Assembly (NCBI RefSeq): GCF_017565765.1
Contig: NZ_JAGDYP010000007.1
Coordinates: forward strand, 112,818 to 176,817
DNA: 64,000 bases
Reading direction: 5' to 3'
From: Capnocytophaga bilenii
GTDB taxonomy: Bacteria; Bacteroidota; Bacteroidia; Flavobacteriales; Flavobacteriaceae
In this document: in pieces, positions 17,091 to 24,895 of the stretch
How the letters are laid out: the number at the start of each line of letters is the position of its first letter
How positions within the stretch are numbered: position 1 is the first letter of the stretch
The notes under the pieces: model-generated
What the model was told of the DNA's origin: nothing
The model's input: only the letters and a program-made list of their open reading frames with translations
Databases searched by the model: none
Position numbers and translations under genes: made by a program

Positions 17091-19493
17091 TTAAGCTGTT
17101 GTTCTTCTTCGTTTAAACTGCTGTATCAGCGAAGCTACAATCCATAACAACAATAACGAACTGCCAGCAAGAGATAAATAGCTACCTATAGTTACTACTT
17201 CAGGTTCAAAACTAAACTTTATGGTATGTTTGCCAGCAGGGATGGGCATTCCGCGCAAAAGATAGTCTACTGGGTAAAAATCAGCAGCTTTGCCATCTAT
17301 GGTAGCTTGCCACCCGTGAGGGTAATACATTTCGGAAAATACAGCAAAACCATCGTGAGCATTGTTACTTTCATAAACCAATGCATCAGGAGCATAGCTT
17401 TTTAGCTGTATGGTAGCTGTACTATCGGCACTGTATTGCAATGGAAATACTGCTTTTACTTCTTTATTATTCACGACCACTTCGGTAGCAGGGTCAAAAT
17501 TCCTTAACTCACTCATTACTTCATCATCATTAGCTTTGCGAATAACTTGGTTTACAAACCAAGCATTACCCAATGCCTCATCGTTAAGAATAGGTGTTAC
17601 TTGGTTCTTTTCATTGCGCACGATAACATATTTTACATTCAGCCAATTGAGCACCTTCATATTACCTTCTTTAAACTGATAATCAAAAAGCTCTTGTAGC
17701 TTACGGGGTTTGGCAGCGTGATACCCCCCAATAGAATGGTGAAAAAATGAAGTGCGCGCCCCATTGAGCCCCACTTCGGGTTCATAAACACGATAATAGG
17801 ATTTATCTCGCAAGATATATTCATCAGCAGGGGTAGGCTGAAAAGGATTGGCTAACTGATGCCCCTCTACGAAGCTATCTTTATTGACATAACGCTTGGC
17901 TACTCCGCCCAAATCAAAAAACAACAAGGCTAATATAATAACTTGTACAGCCCATAGGTTTAGTTTTTTAAAATGATACAAAGCCAAAGCAGCCGCCGTA
18001 AGTAGTGTGAGCAGGAGTGCACGTAGCACATCGGAAGTATAGATACTTTCGCGGTCTTTAACAATCATTGCAATAAGCTCATTGCCATAATACTGTGCAT
18101 AGCGAGCGTCATTGGGTGAAGTAAAACTAAAAAAGCCTTTGCCGAGCAGCAATAACACTAATATTCCTAATACCACACATATTGTGTTGAGGAGCGGCTT
18201 TTTACGTTCTTCGGCAGGCATTTTAATAAATTGATAAAGCCCTAACACAGCAAGTACAGGCACACAGAGCTCTAACAAGACTTGTATAGAGGAAACTGCC
18301 CTAAACTTGTTGTAAAGAGGGAAATAATCTATCATAAAATCGGTGAGAAGGTTGAAGTTTTTACCCCACGAGAGTAGCAAAGACATCAGAGTACCTGCAA
18401 TGAGCCACCATTTGAGTTTATTTCTCACCACAAAAAGAGCCAATACGAAGAAGAAAAACACGACAATACCTATATAAGCAGGAGCAGCCACAATAGGCTG
18501 GTCGCCCCAATAAGTAGGCAGGCTATTAGCGAAGTTTAAAGCTTCAACTCCCCCATAGCCTTGAGAAGCTAAATACTGATACGTATTTGATTTTTCGCCG
18601 AGTGCTTCGTGATTAGAGCCCCCAAAGAGACGAGGAACGATAAGGTTTAAAGACTCGGTAATTCCGTAGCTATATTCGGTAATATAATCTTTGGATAAGC
18701 CTGAAGCCTCTATTGTTGTAGTGGCAGTAGTGAGGGTAGATTTGCTGCGGGTACTCCAAGCAGCATATTCACGAGTAGCTAAAAGCAATGTAGCATTGGA
18801 CAAAACCGCAATGAAAGCCGCCCCTATAAGAACCCCCATAGCTTTAAGAAAATTTTTTAGCTGTTTTTGCTTGATGGCTTGGAAAAGATGTCCAGCGCCA
18901 AGAAGCAGTACCAATAGGAGGAGGTAGTAGGTCATTTGGAAGTGGTTGGCACAAAGTTGCAAAGCTAAAGCGAAAGCTGTGAGAATACCTCCTACGAGAT
19001 ATTTCCGTTGAAATACCAGCAAAATACCCGCTAAAACAGGTGCAAAATAAGCAATACTATGAGCTTTGGCATTATGTCCTACCCCAAGAATAATAATAAG
19101 GTAAGTAGAGAGCCCAAAAGCGATAGCCCCGAGAAAAGCATTGCGGGTATCAACCTTGAGTACCGAAAGAAGCAGGTAAAAACCTATAAAATAAAGGAAA
19201 AGATAATCTGCAGGGCGAGGTAAAAAGCGAAGAGTTCTGTCTACTTGTTTTATAAAATCATAAGGATAGTTAGCGCCGAGCTGATAAGTAGGCATTCCTC
19301 CAAAAGCGCTATTCGTCCAATACGATTCTTTATTATCAGAAAGTCGGTAATCGTTACGTTCTTTTGCCATACCGGTGTATTGAACGATATCGGACTGCCA
19401 AATGGCTTTACCTTGCAGTACAGGATAAAAAAAAGCGATAGCTATAATGGCAAATAGAGCCACTGCAATAAGGTGAGGTATTATTTTTTTCAT
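17091..19493 (-). CDS. YfhO family membrane protein
   Basis: The 800-residue protein has about a dozen hydrophobic helices between residues 5 and 520. A soluble C-terminal beta domain (about 560-770) contains YYPHGWQATIDGKAADFYPVDYLLRG-type text, followed by one last helix. The first loop IWQSDIVQYTGMAKERNDYR resembles GT-C type glycosyltransferases. YfhO proteins are thought to add sugars to lipid-linked or cell-wall polymers; the Bacillus member acts on teichoic acid. The acceptor here is unknown. It follows the DUF4834-like gene by 19 bases and shares its promoter. Confidence 0.85.
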   Translation of the reverse strand: MKKIIPHLIAVALFAIIAIAFFYPVLQGKAIWQSDIVQYTGMAKERNDYRLSDNKESYWTNSAFGGMPTYQLGANYPYDFIKQVDRTLRFLPRPADYLFLYFIGFYLLLSVLKVDTRNAFLGAIAFGLSTYLIIILGVGHNAKAHSIAYFAPVLAGILLVFQRKYLVGGILTAFALALQLCANHFQMTYYLLLLVLLLGAGHLFQAIKQKQLKNFLKAMGVLIGAAFIAVLSNATLLLATREYAAWSTRSKSTLTTATTTIEASGLSKDYITEYSYGITESLNLIVPRLFGGSNHEALGEKSNTYQYLASQGYGGVEALNFANSLPTYWGDQPIVAAPAYIGIVVFFFFVLALFVVRNKLKWWLIAGTLMSLLLSWGKNFNLLTDFMIDYFPLYNKFRAVSSIQVLLELCVPVLAVLGLYQFIKMPAEERKKPLLNTICVVLGILVLLLLGKGFFSFTSPNDARYAQYYGNELIAMIVKDRESIYTSDVLRALLLTLLTAAALALYHFKKLNLWAVQVIILALLFFDLGGVAKRYVNKDSFVEGHQLANPFQPTPADEYILRDKSYYRVYEPEVGLNGARTSFFHHSIGGYHAAKPRKLQELFDYQFKEGNMKVLNWLNVKYVIVRNEKNQVTPILNDEALGNAWFVNQVIRKANDDEVMSELRNFDPATEVVVNNKEVKAVFPLQYSADSTATIQLKSYAPDALVYESNNAHDGFAVFSEMYYPHGWQATIDGKAADFYPVDYLLRGMPIPAGKHTIKFSFEPEVVTIGSYLSLAGSSLLLLWIVASLIQQFKRRRTTA

Positions 19494-19512
19494 CTAATTA
19501 TAATTCAATAGT

Positions 19513-19830
19513 TTATATTTCTTCGTAATCAATATATTCGCCTACTTGACGTGTAGCTTTAGGATTTTTAGTTGTATCTTCACGATTCACAATATTTTCT
19601 CTACTGTTCTGGTTGCTTTTATAAGTTTGATTATTATAATCATTATAAGGTGATTGAGGATTTTGCTGATAGTTTTGAAATTCCTTTTGAATACGCTCTC
19701 CTACTCTATTGAAAAAAAAACGAAGAATATAAGGCAATAGGATGCGGAATAAAATACGGATTCCAAGTATAATTAGGAGTATGATTAATAGCGTTTTTAT
19801 AAAACCAATAAATGAAGCTTGTGCTAACAT
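19513..19830 (-). CDS. Small membrane protein, DUF4834-like
   Basis: The 105-residue protein has an N-terminal helix (about 8-35: FIKTLLIILLIILGIRILFR), a basic amphipathic stretch, an Asn/Gln/Tyr-rich disordered middle and an acidic end GEYIDYEEI. This layout matches DUF4834, a Bacteroidota-specific family of unknown function. It precedes the YfhO-like gene by 19 bases under one promoter. Confidence 0.7.
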   Translation of the reverse strand: MLAQASFIGFIKTLLIILLIILGIRILFRILLPYILRFFFNRVGERIQKEFQNYQQNPQSPYNDYNNQTYKSNQNSRENIVNREDTTKNPKATRQVGEYIDYEEI

Positions 19831-19855
19831 AATTATAATTATTTTAAGTTTGGGG

Positions 19856-19886
19856 CAAAGATAAGAAATAATGTTTAATTATCAAT
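19856..19886 (-). promoter_or_regulatory. Promoter of the DUF4834-yfhO operon
   Basis: On the minus strand ATTG (19886-19883), 19 bases, TATCTTTG (19863-19856). The start is about 20 bases before the ATG at 19830. Confidence 0.68.
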
Positions 19887-19932
19887 GTTTAACGATTAAA
19901 TTTCATAAAATAGAGAGATACGTAACTTACTG

Positions 19933-19966
19933 ATTTTGTTATAGTAAAGTGTTACTTTAACAAAAT
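19933..19966. promoter_or_regulatory. Inverted repeat between divergent genes
   Basis: ATTTTGTTA and TAACAAAAT form 9-bp arms, with an inner GTAA/TTAC stem after a 2-base bulge. It lies in the 258-bp gap between the DUF4834-like gene and the xerC-like gene and has no T-run after it. It may be an operator or a structured leader; apart from it and the promoter nothing else is seen in the gap. Confidence 0.45.
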
Positions 19967-20088
19967 AAGATGAAAATTTAACAATTTATTAACGCGCTAT
20001 GTTCTATAAAATTCTTTACTTTGCTATGAAAAAAGTAAGATACTTTTTAGAAACTATAAACCTATTTTTAATCAACTAACATTTAAGT

Positions 20089-21009
20089 ATGTCAATCAAT
20101 GCTTTTATTATTTATCTTTCAATAGAGATGAAGTATTCCATTCATACTGTTGAAGCTTACAAACACGACCTTAGGGCTTTCGAACGTTTTATTAAGAGTG
20201 AGTATGAGAAGAAGGAGGAAGAATGTCCGTTAGAAAAAGCCGACCAAGAGGATATAAAGAAGTGGATTATCAGCCTATCTGACCAATCTATATCATTCAG
20301 AAGTATCAATAGGAAACTATCAGCTTTAAAAACTTACTATTCTTTTTTAAAGAAAACAAAACAAATAGAGATAAGCCCTTTTGAAAAAGGAATTTTTATG
20401 CTGAAGACCGATAAGAAGCAAAAGATTCCATTTTCAGAAGCAGAAATAGAAAAAGTGCTTTCTTATTTTTCGAGTAAGAATTCATTTGATGAGGTGCGTG
20501 ACAGAGCAGTAATAGAGATGCTCTATGCTACGGGGATGCGACGATCTGAGTTAGCCAACCTGAAAGTGGGAGATGTAGATCTTATCCAACGCCAAGTAAA
20601 AATATTGGGTAAAGGAGATAAGGAACGTTACATACCGATTATACCAGAACTTGAAAATACATTACACGAGTATTTGAAGCTACGAGCAGAAATAGCTAAT
20701 AAAAAAAGTGAAGATTATTTGTTCTTAGTGAAAAACGGCAAAAAGATATACCCTACATTGATATATAGAATTATCAATTCGTATTTTAGTGCCGTTACCA
20801 GCAAAAAAAATGTGAGCCCTCACGTGCTACGACATTCATTTGCCAGCCATCTATTGGATAATGGTGCCGATTTGAATACCGTAAAAGAACTATTGGGGCA
20901 CGCAAGCCTTGCTTCTACGCAAGTGTATACTAATACAAGCTTAGTAGAGCTAAAACGCCAATACAAAAAAGCACATCCTCGTGCAGAACAAAAAGACGAG
21001 GAAGAGTAA
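20089..21009 (+). CDS. xerC: Tyrosine recombinase, XerC-like
   Basis: The 306-residue recombinase has an N-terminal SAM-like DNA-binding domain (about 1-90) and a C-terminal catalytic domain (about 110-295). All catalytic residues are present: Arg151 in ATGMRRSEL, the lysine of GKGDKER, His245 and Arg248 in HVLRHS, His271 in GHASL and nucleophile Tyr280 in VYTNT. Length and composition fit XerC/XerD, which resolve chromosome dimers at dif. The hpf gene follows after 31 bases, an arrangement common in Bacteroidota. There is no integrase context around it. Confidence 0.9.
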   Translation: MSINAFIIYLSIEMKYSIHTVEAYKHDLRAFERFIKSEYEKKEEECPLEKADQEDIKKWIISLSDQSISFRSINRKLSALKTYYSFLKKTKQIEISPFEKGIFMLKTDKKQKIPFSEAEIEKVLSYFSSKNSFDEVRDRAVIEMLYATGMRRSELANLKVGDVDLIQRQVKILGKGDKERYIPIIPELENTLHEYLKLRAEIANKKSEDYLFLVKNGKKIYPTLIYRIINSYFSAVTSKKNVSPHVLRHSFASHLLDNGADLNTVKELLGHASLASTQVYTNTSLVELKRQYKKAHPRAEQKDEEE

Positions 21010-21040
21010 TAGAATTGTTTAACCTTAAAAAAGAGACATT

Positions 21041-21331
21041 ATGAAAGTACATGTACATCCTGTTGACTTTACAGTTGACCAAAAGTTAGTGGATTTTATC
21101 CAAAAAAAGCTTGACAAGCTTGACAATTTTTACGATCGCATCATTGAAGCTGACGTACATTTGAAGTTAGAAAACACCAATACTAAAGAGAATAAAATAG
21201 TAGAGGTGAAGGTACACATTCCTGGTGAGAGCCTTGTAGTGAAAAAACAGTTTAAGACCTTTGAAGAAGGTATTGATAGTAGCGTAGAGCCTTTAGAACG
21301 AATGCTACTAAAATACAAGGAAAAACGTTAA
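21041..21331 (+). CDS. hpf: Ribosome hibernation promoting factor, short form
   Basis: The 96-residue protein binds the small ribosomal subunit and silences ribosomes in slow growth. MKVHVHPVDFTVDQKLVDFIQKKLDKL and the strands ADVHLKL and VEVKVHIPG give the beta-alpha-beta-beta-beta-alpha fold. It lacks the C-terminal dimerisation domain of long HPF. A purine-rich stretch (AAAGAGA) precedes the ATG. It lies just after the xerC-like gene. Confidence 0.93.
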   Translation: MKVHVHPVDFTVDQKLVDFIQKKLDKLDNFYDRIIEADVHLKLENTNTKENKIVEVKVHIPGESLVVKKQFKTFEEGIDSSVEPLERMLLKYKEKR

Positions 21332-21369
21332 ACTTTTGTTAAACATATTTTTAGTACCAAAAATAATAT

Positions 21370-21377
21370 TACCTTTG
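21370..21377 (+). promoter_or_regulatory. -7 element of the OmpA-family gene
   Basis: TACCTTTG fits TAnnTTTG, 39 bases before the ATG at 21416. The upstream box is not clear. Confidence 0.5.
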
Positions 21378-21415
21378 CCGCATTATTGTATAATTTACTT
21401 AATTAAAAAAAGAAA

Positions 21416-22621
21416 ATGAAAAAAAGTATTTTAGTTCTGGCTTCATTGGCTTTCCTTGGAGTCCAAGCACAAGATGGCTATAACAAATGGTCAGTAGATG
21501 TAAATGGAGGGCTAAATAAAGCTGTTTCTCCACTTACACGAGGTTATGCTACAGCCACTCCAAGTCCGTGGAGTGCATCAGTAGGTGTGCGCTATATGCT
21601 TAACAACAAATTTGGTCTTCGTTTAGGAGGTGGTTACGATGCTTTCTCTAACAAGAAAAACACCTCTAAGTTTGACTCAAATATTTGGAATGTTAATTTG
21701 CAAGCGTATGCCAACTTGGGTAGAGTGTTGAGTTTTGAAGATTGGACTAGCGACCTTAACGTATTGGTACACGCTGGTGGTGGTTACGCTCAACTTAAAA
21801 GTGATTGGTTAGGAAAAGCTGACCGTATGGTATTCTTAACAGCGGGTGTTACACCTCAAGTAAGACTTTCTAACCGCATTGCTTTATTATTAGATGGTTC
21901 ATTATTTTTGAATGCTAAACAAAACGTTAGCTACGATACTAAATCTCGTGCTACAAGACGTGTTTTCCAAGGTGCTCACTTAGTAGGTACTGTAGGTTTG
22001 AACATTGCACTTGGTAAACAAGGTGTACACGCTGATTGGGCTGCTAATGCTGCTAAACAACAAGAAAACGATGATGTTGCTCAACGTATCGCTGCTCTTG
22101 AAAGCAATGTATCTGATTTGAAAGACAAAGTATCTGGCAAACAAGACAAGATGAACGATGCTAACGGCAACGGAATTCCTGACGAAATTGAAAGCTACTT
22201 GAACAACAACTACCAAGCTAAAGGTGCTACTGCAGCAGCTTCTGCAGCTGAAAACGGTGGCGTAAGCGGTGATGTAGTTGCTGACCTTATCAAAAAAGGT
22301 TACATAAGTGCTTACTTTGATTTCAACTCTTCTGTACCTCAAATGAGTTCTACTTGGGCTATTGATATGGTTGTTAAATATATGAAAGAAAACAGCAACG
22401 CTCAAATATCAGTAGTAGGTTATGCAGATGAGTTGGGTGGTACTAACTACAACTCTACATTATCACAAAAACGTGCTAATGCTGTGAAAGATTTGCTTGT
22501 AAAAGCAGGTGTTAGTGCATCACGTATCTCTACTGAAGGTAAAGGTGAAGATACATCAGTTGATAAAAACTCACCAAGAGCTCGTCAGTTAGCTCGTAAA
22601 GCTACATTCAGCATAAAATAA
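21416..22621 (+). CDS. Major OmpA-family outer-membrane protein
   Basis: The 401-residue protein has a signal peptide ending VQAQ and an eight-strand-type barrel (about 20-200). A linker with a heptad-like stretch (QRIAALESNVSDLKDKV) and a calcium-loop-like segment DANGNGIPDE (about 244-253) follows. The C-terminal OmpA peptidoglycan-binding domain (about 290-401) has YFDFNSS and SQKRANAVKDLL. Such proteins anchor the outer membrane to the wall. Codon use is strongly even and repetitive (GCT, AAC, GGT), a sign of high expression, and the gene ends in a strong terminator. Confidence 0.93.
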   Translation: MKKSILVLASLAFLGVQAQDGYNKWSVDVNGGLNKAVSPLTRGYATATPSPWSASVGVRYMLNNKFGLRLGGGYDAFSNKKNTSKFDSNIWNVNLQAYANLGRVLSFEDWTSDLNVLVHAGGGYAQLKSDWLGKADRMVFLTAGVTPQVRLSNRIALLLDGSLFLNAKQNVSYDTKSRATRRVFQGAHLVGTVGLNIALGKQGVHADWAANAAKQQENDDVAQRIAALESNVSDLKDKVSGKQDKMNDANGNGIPDEIESYLNNNYQAKGATAAASAAENGGVSGDVVADLIKKGYISAYFDFNSSVPQMSSTWAIDMVVKYMKENSNAQISVVGYADELGGTNYNSTLSQKRANAVKDLLVKAGVSASRISTEGKGEDTSVDKNSPRARQLARKATFSIK

Positions 22622-22645
22622 TAACACTAAATTATACAATTAAAG

Positions 22646-22677
22646 AAAGCTGTCTCATATTGGGACAGCTTTTTTTA
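22646..22677 (+). terminator. Intrinsic terminator after the OmpA-family gene
   Basis: AAAGCTGTC pairs with GACAGCTTT around a short loop, followed by a run of T. Confidence 0.9.
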
Positions 22678-22711
22678 TACTACTTATTGCCCAAGTTTCA
22701 TAATAATTTTG

Positions 22712-22719
22712 TATTTTTG
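22712..22719 (+). promoter_or_regulatory. -7 element of metG
   Basis: TATTTTTG, 26 bases before the metG ATG. An ATTG at 22686-22689 is 22 bases upstream, slightly beyond the usual spacing. Confidence 0.55.
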
Positions 22720-22745
22720 CAGCCTAAAAATAATTACAGTACAAG

Positions 22746-24821
22746 ATGCCTAAAAGATATACCATTACAGCAGCGCTACCTTATACTAACGGACCTATAC
22801 ATATAGGACACCTTGCAGGTGTATACGTACCTGCCGATATTTATGCGCGCTACCAACGACTTAAAAATAATGATGTAGCTTTTATTTGCGGTAGTGATGA
22901 ACACGGAGTAGCTATCTCTATAAAAGCTAAAAAAGAAGGTACAACCCCTCAAGCTATTATTGATAAATATCATAATATTATTAAACAATCATTTGAGGAT
23001 TTTGGTATTTCATTTGATAACTATTCACGTACCTCAGCTGCTATTCACAACGAAACAGCCTCTGATTTCTTTAAAAAACTATACGAACAAGGCGATTTTA
23101 TAGAAGAAGTATCGGAGCAACTTTATGATGAAGAAGCTCATCAGTTCTTAGCCGATAGGTTCGTAATAGGTACTTGCCCAAAATGTGGTAATACTGAAGC
23201 CTATGGCGACCAATGTGAGCGTTGCGGCAGCTCACTTAACGCTACTGATTTGATAGACCCTAAATCATCTATCACAGGTAGTAAACCTATACTAAAGGCT
23301 ACTAAACATTGGTTCTTACCCTTAGATCGTTATCAGAAGTTTTTAGAAGATTGGATACTAAAAGGGCATAAAAACGACTGGAAACCTAATGTATATGGGC
23401 AAGTAAAAAGCTGGTTGGATGATGAGCTTAAACCACGTGCCGTTACGCGCGACCTTGATTGGGGCATCCCTGTACCTATAAAAGGTGCCGAAGGTAAAGT
23501 ATTGTACGTATGGTTTGATGCACCTATTGGGTATATATCATCTACCAAAGAATGGGCTACCCGTGAGGGAAAAGACTGGAAGCCTTATTGGAAAGATGAA
23601 AATACTGAATTGATACATTTTATAGGGAAAGATAATATTGTTTTCCATTGCATAATATTCCCTGCAATGCTCAAAGCTTATGGTAGTTATATATTGCCTA
23701 CCAATGTACCTGCTAATGAGTTCCTAAATTTAGAAGGTAACAAGCTTTCTACTTCTAAAAATTGGGCTGTGTGGCTACACGAGTATTTAGAAGATTTTCC
23801 AAATCAGCAAGATGTATTGCGTTATGTACTAACTGCTAATGCTCCTGAAACCAAAGATAACGACTTTACTTGGAAGGACTTCCAAGCTCGTAATAATAAT
23901 GAATTGGTAGCTATATTGGGTAATTTTATCAATAGGGTATTAGTGCTTACCGATAAATACTACAATGGTGTAGTACCTGCACCTAATGCTTTTACAGCTA
24001 CTGACAATGAAGTACTTGCCGAAGTAGTAGCTCTTTCTCAAAAGATTGAGCAATCATTAGAACGTTTTCGTTTTCGCGAAGCGCAACAAGAACTGATGAA
24101 TATTGCTCGCTTAGGTAATAAATACCTCGCTGACGAAGAGCCTTGGAAACTTATAAAAACCGATGCAGAACGTGTAAAGACTATAATGTTTGTAGCTCTA
24201 CACATAACTACAGCATTAGCAATTACTAGCGAACCTTTTTTACCTTTTACATCTGAAAAGTTAAAGAAGATGTTGCTTTTTGAAGCAATGTCATCAGCAC
24301 CTCATTGGCAAGATATATTACCAAACAAACTATTAATTACAAGCGGACATACGATAGGTAAAGCTGTATTGTTGTTTGAAAAGATTGAAGATGAGGCTAT
24401 AGAAAAACAACTACAACGCTTAGAAACTACTAAAAAAGAAAATACACAAGAGACAGCAAGCGTAGCAGAAACATCTGTAGCACCTCAAAAAGAGCTTATT
24501 AGCTATGATGATTTTGCCAAAATGGATATTCGCATAGGTACCATTCTCACAGCCGAAAAAATGCCTAAAGCTGACAAACTACTTATTCTGAAAGTAGATA
24601 CAGGGATAGACCAGCGTACTATAGTATCGGGTATAGCGCAAAGTTTTGAACCTGAAGAAATTATAGGAAAGCGTGTAACGGTGCTTGCCAACCTCGCTCC
24701 ACGCAAATTACGTGGAGTAGAAAGCCAAGGAATGATACTAATGGTAGAAAACAACGAAGGTAAATATACTTTTATTGCTCCTAATAGTGAAGGCATTGCT
24801 AATGGTACTGAAGTGAAGTAA
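22746..24821 (+). CDS. metG: Methionyl-tRNA synthetase
   Basis: MetG charges initiator and elongator tRNA with methionine. The 691 residues carry HIGH at 19-22, a zinc knuckle ([18 protein letters not shown], about 142-159) and the KMSKS-equivalent LSTSK around residue 337. The anticodon-binding helical domain follows. A C-terminal OB-fold tRNA-binding domain (about 590-691, from [14 protein letters not shown] to the end) is linked through a low-complexity stretch at about 565-585. This long form is usual for Bacteroidota. It has its own promoter and terminator, so it is a single-gene unit. Confidence 0.97.
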   Translation: MPKRYTITAALPYTNGPIHIGHLAGVYVPADIYARYQRLKNNDVAFICGSDEHGVAISIKAKKEGTTPQAIIDKYHNIIKQSFEDFGISFDNYSRTSAAIHNETASDFFKKLYEQGDFIEEVSEQLYDEEAHQFLADRFVIGTCPKCGNTEAYGDQCERCGSSLNATDLIDPKSSITGSKPILKATKHWFLPLDRYQKFLEDWILKGHKNDWKPNVYGQVKSWLDDELKPRAVTRDLDWGIPVPIKGAEGKVLYVWFDAPIGYISSTKEWATREGKDWKPYWKDENTELIHFIGKDNIVFHCIIFPAMLKAYGSYILPTNVPANEFLNLEGNKLSTSKNWAVWLHEYLEDFPNQQDVLRYVLTANAPETKDNDFTWKDFQARNNNELVAILGNFINRVLVLTDKYYNGVVPAPNAFTATDNEVLAEVVALSQKIEQSLERFRFREAQQELMNIARLGNKYLADEEPWKLIKTDAERVKTIMFVALHITTALAITSEPFLPFTSEKLKKMLLFEAMSSAPHWQDILPNKLLITSGHTIGKAVLLFEKIEDEAIEKQLQRLETTKKENTQETASVAETSVAPQKELISYDDFAKMDIRIGTILTAEKMPKADKLLILKVDTGIDQRTIVSGIAQSFEPEEIIGKRVTVLANLAPRKLRGVESQGMILMVENNEGKYTFIAPNSEGIANGTEVK

Positions 24822-24840
24822 TATCTATCATAGAAACAAA

Positions 24841-24880
24841 AAAATACTTGAAAGTTTTAACAACTTCCAAGTATTTTTTT
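24841..24880. terminator. Two-way terminator between metG and the AddB-like gene
   Basis: AATACTTG...AAGTT pairs with AACTT...CAAGTATT; T-runs flank both sides, so it can end transcription of both convergent genes. Confidence 0.88.
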
Positions 24881-24895
24881 ATTGTAGTAATCGGG

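Noticed and set aside
19999..20079. Possible 26-residue leader peptide before the xerC-like gene
   Set aside because: It has no ribosome-binding evidence and no attenuator-type structure after it; too short to support.
20089..21009. Integrase marking an integrated element
   Set aside because: The recombinase has XerC length and sits beside hpf with core genes on both sides; no other mobile genes are present.
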